From the NCBI GenBank assembly GCA_934045905.1, contig OW203768.1, positions 6,786,316 through 6,850,315 of the forward strand: a DNA stretch of 64,000 bases, given 5' to 3'. The stretch comes from Leuctra nigra. Its lineage: Eukaryota > Arthropoda > Insecta > Plecoptera > Leuctridae. Of this stretch, positions 60,507-64,000 are shown one piece after another. How positions within the stretch are numbered: position 1 is the stretch's first letter; each line of letters opens with the position of its first letter. The notes beneath the pieces are model-generated. The model was given only the letters and a program-made list of their open reading frames with translations, searched no databases and was not told the DNA's origin. The position numbers and the translations under genes were made by a program.

Positions 60507-61259
60507 CTGAAACAAAAATGTCAACATATTAGTTCGGAGTGCATACTTATTAAAATGTTGTAAATAAAAACATTCTATATACAAAAATCACAAATTTAGT
60601 TGATTTGTCAAGAAATTATTGACAATGACAAACACACTACATGCTTAAATTATTGGCAAACACTATGGTAGAATAATTCTTCAAAGTTTGATACACTTTG
60701 GAGTGAAAGAAAAAGGCACGAAGACAGTGCTGGGAGACATCAACTACAAAGATTAACAATTACAAAATAAATCCACTTATAATTAATGTAATTTACTCAA
60801 GGACGGATAACTATTAATTGATTGTCAAACATTGTGCTACGAACAGGAAAAATAAAACTCTTTCTTCGTTTTCTAATGGATACATTATATTATTCAATCA
60901 AATCTTAGTTACAAAATATCTCTAAAAATACAATAAATTGACAATTGTGTGGAAAATATCAATTTGAGGTAAAGTTTATAAAAATTTTATCAATTTCGTG
61001 AACATCGCTAAGAAAAATAGTAATTAAATTTAGCAAGACGTCAATGAAATCAACAAAAAAAATTACTAGATTTTTTAAAATAGAATTAGATAATTTCTAG
61101 CAAACAACAAGCGTCGTCAATTTTTATTTTTGTATAATACAGGTTGAAATATTATAATGTAAAAATTTGAATAATAATCATAAAAGTTTAAAAAAATTAT
61201 ATATAAAATTTTATTTTTATTAAAACATTTTGAATGAATTGTGAAAAAGTAATGAACTT
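60507..61259. other. lola intron sequence without recognised features
   Basis: Very AT-rich, especially 61070-61230. No exon or element recognised. Confidence 0.4.
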
Positions 61260-61489
61260 TCATATCGCATCTACGGACAAGCCCGGGTTTCCGTGGACCA
61301 TTGAAATGTGCTGCGTCAGATTTGACTTTCGCTTCGTCTTCCTTGGACAGTAGGGACATTGAAACTGAGGCTCCAGACCACATTCGTAGTTCAAATGCCG
61401 AGAAAGTTCGCCTTTCTTCGAATATCCTCGAGAACATTTCGGACACGGGAAATTCCAAGATCTTTGAGAGTCTCGAAGTCGGTTGTAAC
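61260..61489 (-). CDS. lola: lola terminal exon: CCHC + C2H2 finger pair
   Basis: The acceptor gtttctttttcag precedes 61489. YNRLRDSQRSWN leads to FPCPKCSRGYSKKGELSRHLNYEC and CPYCPRKTKRKSNLTQHISMVH, ending GNPGLSVDAI with TGA at 61262-61260. 75 residues. Confidence 0.9.
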
Positions 61490-62078
61490 CTGAAAAAGAA
61501 ACACAATTATTATCGTTAGAAGTGTTCAGGCTAGTCTTATCATTTAGAGATGGGAGATGAATTTTTAATGGATGTACTAACAAAAATAATTAATATGGAA
61601 GTAAGAATTATCTATAAAGATATGTGCAAAATAGGACAGCGTTGAAGGTGAAGAAAAATACCCCAAAAGCCGTGGTAAAACGGTGATAAAGAAAGTAAAG
61701 AGTTTGTTAATCATTTAACTATTAACTATTATTGTATTTATTAATTAACATTTTAGTTAATATTTTTCAATCATCCATAAGCTAGACATAATGTGTCATC
61801 AGACCGATTGTTTGATTTTATATTTCTTGGCGGTTTCTTAAATGTATGCATAGGGTGATGCAGGGAGCAAATGTAAAGAAAACATGAAAAACAGCGATAA
61901 TAATAATAATACGTAAATATTTTTTTATTGCTGATTAGTTTGAAAATTTAATACATGTATTTAAAAATATTTGACAAATAATTTTGTGAGCAGAGCCAGC
62001 GTCAGAACTAGATTTGTATGGTCATCTGCTTTTACTTATTTCCTGAGTGTTCCTAGCAATATTGAGATTAATTTATTA
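61490..62078. other. lola intron sequence without recognised features
   Basis: AT-rich; no feature recognised. Confidence 0.4.
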
Positions 62079-62377
62079 TTAATTCTTTGAATGGAATGCT
62101 CGGAAACAGTTTCTATCCCTCGTAAAACACAAATGTACTTTACACTTATCGCAAGTGTTGATCGTTTTGAACTTGCATCCAGTAAACTTGCATCGAAGTC
62201 TTGAAGTCTTGAAAGGCAAGTGGCCAATGCCATCGAATCGAATGTCCGGTAACGGCCGGACCTCGTAGGTGGGATGAGGTTGGACGCTGGCCGGACCCGG
62301 GACTGGACCCGGAGCCGGACCCGGAGCCGGACCGCGTCTCCGCAGGACATGTCGGCCACCAGCGACCGTTCCAGGGT
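62079..62377 (-). CDS. lola: lola terminal exon encoding a piggyBac transposase C-terminal cysteine-rich domain
   Basis: The acceptor actttgtattttag precedes 62377 in the same phase as all other exons of the array; 98 residues to TAA at 62081-62079. A Pro/Gly/Ala-rich leader (RRRGPAPGPAPGPVPGPA) precedes the motif IRFDGIGHLPF, then CKFTGCKFKTINTCDKCKVH and LCFTRDRNCFRAFHSKN. The order C-x4-C-x6-C-x2-C-x3-H-x1-C-x6-C-x4-H, and the preceding RFDGIGH, are those of the C-terminal Cys-rich (CRD) domain of piggyBac-family transposases, which binds DNA near the transposon ends. The transposase catalytic domain is absent. Captured from a mobile element by inference. Splicing to the BTB exon is not proven. 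Confidence 0.82.
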
Positions 62378-63206
62378 CTAAAATACAAAGTTGACCGAAA
62401 TGATTAAGAATATTATAATAATGGTGATCAAGTATCGTTGGGGGCAAAATAAATCATCAATTTGAAATCAGAAAGTGTATTCTTGGAACAAAACTGTCGA
62501 AAAACTACGTGAGCAGAGTAGGAGTAGTAAAAAGCGTCAAAAGAAGCCAGCCAGGGGTCCCCATGAGCTGTAATACACATGAAGCAGTTGTTTTGATGTG
62601 TTTAGGAGATGTGTAGAGGCAGAAAATTACAGATTTGCGTCAAGATTTTTTTATAAAAATGCCTCGGCAAAATGACATAATTATAAAACTAACTAACGAG
62701 TATAAAATAACACAATTTAAAGACTTACACTCCAGATTCCATTTTTAATGAGATTTTTCATGTTTTTTTTACAAAAACCTTCATCAGTCTTTAAAACTAA
62801 AAAACAAACAAGGTTGAGAAATTAACATAGGCTAAAATTTGAATTGTAAATAAAAATTGAATCTTGAGTGTAAAGTCTATTGTGTTATTTTATATTTTTA
62901 TATTCCTCAAGAAAGAAAATGAACTAATGAGTGCAAAATCACAAATAAATTTGACATTTGAAATTCCATTGGACATCAATTTGACATAGTTGTTATAATT
63001 AAAATTAACGATGGCAAATTAATTAACTATAACATGTTACAATTCCATCTTTATCTTAGATGTAGAAGGGCGGAAGTGCTAAAAAAAAAACAAGAAGTCT
63101 ACCGTCATCCAGTCTCATTTGTAATGTGACACCAGTCATTTAAGATAATTCTTCACCAAAACTGTATTTATTAGAATAGATAGAGCTGACTTCCTAATGA
63201 GATTAA
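62378..63206. other. lola intron sequence without recognised features
   Basis: AT-rich. A fragment tgtagaagggcggaagt at 63061 matches the end of the MITE at 42792. No exon. Confidence 0.4.
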
Positions 63207-63535
63207 TTAATCGTTATTCAATGAATGGAACGCCCGGAAGCAGTTTCTATCCCTCGTGAGGGACAAGTGTACTTTACACTTCTCGCAACTGTTTTTAGTT
63301 TTTAATTTGCATCCAGGATTTTTGCATCGACTTGATTCTTTCTTGGTCGAGCGCTGAGGCAAGTGGCCAATGCCATCGAATCGAAGGTCGGGTGGAGGTC
63401 GGACCTCGTAGGTGGCATGAGGTTGGACGCTCGGACCCAGACCCAGACCCGGATCCAGACCCGGACCCAGACCCAGACCCGGACCCGGACCGCGAGGCCG
63501 CAGGTCATGTTGGCCACAGGCGACCGTCCCAGGGT
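63207..63535 (-). CDS. lola: lola terminal exon encoding a second piggyBac-type cysteine-rich domain
   Basis: The acceptor actttatattttag precedes 63535; 108 residues to TAA at 63209-63207. It is a paralogue of the exon at 62079: same DPGTVA start, a Gly/Pro/Leu leader (GPGLGLGPGLDPGLGLGPS), RFDGIGHLPQRSTKK, CKNPGCKLKTKNSCEKCKVH, then LSLTRDRNCFRAFHSLNND. One ligand position differs: the Cys after KVH-L in the other exon is Ser here. The leader is a tandem dipeptide run and is probably length-variable. First exon of the array as read from the promoter side. Confidence 0.82.
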
Positions 63536-64000
63536 CTAAAATATAAAGTTGCCCAATAATAGTTAAGCGAGCGGAGCGAGCGTCTCCACTTGACTCTTGC
63601 GGCACTTTCTCTGTGTGTGTTTTTTTTTTTTTTTTTGCTGGTTCAACCCAGGCCGCACCGGTCAACGTATCGATCTGAAATTTTGCACACACCTTCATCT
63701 CATACTAACTTAGACCTGTATAGTTTTTGAGAAAGATCCGTTCACAAATAAAAAAAATCGCGTTTTCCCATTTAAATATCATTGTAGGTTCGAGGAGTCC
63801 GTTGCGGCCGCCCGATGCGCTCCATTCAAAACAACTCGGAAGCAAGCAGCTGTCTATCTATTATTGTTTGAATACGTAACAATTATGTCTTTGCGGTTAG
63901 ATAATAGTTAAAGCAATACATGCGAGGTTATACTTAGGGTTTATTTTATTATTTTTGAAGATGTAGTTAATAGAGGTATTTATTGTTTATGAGAGTTTTA
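63536..64000. other. lola intron with dispersed repeat
   Basis: At 63563-63720 a repeat begins agcgagcggagcgagcgtctcc and includes a long T run (63621-63636); it is related to 59636-59800. No exon is seen to the window end; the constant lola exons must be further right. Confidence 0.45.

Larger units (their letters stand above)
28043..63535 (-). other. lola: Array of at least 16 alternative 3'-terminal exons of a lola-like BTB zinc-finger gene
   Basis: Sixteen minus-strand exons share the same design: polypyrimidine-AG acceptor, two leading bases before the first full codon (phase 1), a short variable leader, DNA-binding fingers and a stop. Each could complete the protein when joined to an upstream constant exon. 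This arrangement, and the CCHC finger plus C2H2 finger pair (consensus C..C....Y.....L..H..YECGKEPQF.C), are hallmarks of Drosophila lola, whose transcripts share a BTB-encoding 5' part and choose one of many zinc-finger exons. The constant exons are not in the window and would lie beyond 64000. Other genes and mobile elements sit in the gaps. Confidence 0.85.

Noticed and set aside
62036..62388. Alternative frames with Gly/Ser runs over the piggyBac-type exon
   Set aside because: Shadow frames of the CCGGGT-type low-complexity leader; only the frame with the Cys/His pattern matches the acceptor phase.

Overview
The window is eukaryotic nuclear DNA, almost certainly from an insect. It has AT-rich introns with GC-richer coding exons, GT-AG splicing, a nested chitin-binding protein gene, and many hAT-type MITEs and LINE fragments. 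A hemipteroid insect is my best guess for the order, but nothing here proves it. Most coding sequence is in short spliced exons, so the exon models below come from splice-site and phase reading plus family recognition, not from long ORFs.

Left part (1-26.9 kb). Positions 713 to 1 on the minus strand hold the intact, intronless N-terminal part of a CNOT3/Not3 (CCR4-NOT subunit) homologue, open at the window edge. From 2120 to 26878 on the plus strand run 27 coding exons of a type-II ferlin (otoferlin family). They cover the end of C2B through the C-terminal membrane anchor; the N-terminal exons lie left of the window. The CNOT3-like ORF therefore probably sits inside a ferlin intron. Ferlin introns carry a ~4.5 kb composite hAT-like element, a 314-bp-arm inverted repeat, several MITEs with 8-bp target duplications, and three LINE fragments.

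Right part (28-63.5 kb). The minus strand carries an array of at least 16 alternative 3'-terminal exons that look like longitudinals lacking (lola). Each begins after an AG acceptor in the same phase (one base supplied by the upstream constant exon), and each ends in its own stop. Fourteen encode zinc fingers, mostly the lola-type CCHC + C2H2 pair. Two (62.1-62.4 and 63.2-63.5 kb) instead encode the C-terminal cysteine-rich domain of piggyBac transposases. The BTB-encoding constant exons should lie to the right of the window. The 47-50.4 kb part of the array is visibly expanding by tandem and segmental duplication, and one exon at 53 kb has a 145-bp repeat in its 3' region.

Nested in the large gap between lola exons at 29.8 and 43.0 kb are a tRNA-Arg(TCT) gene, a ~1.5 kb LINE reverse-transcriptase fragment, a ~120-bp satellite and a two-exon mucin-like chitin-binding protein gene on the plus strand. 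The ferlin and lola genes are convergent, with their 3' ends about 1.2 kb apart. I found no CRISPR, operon or other prokaryotic structure.
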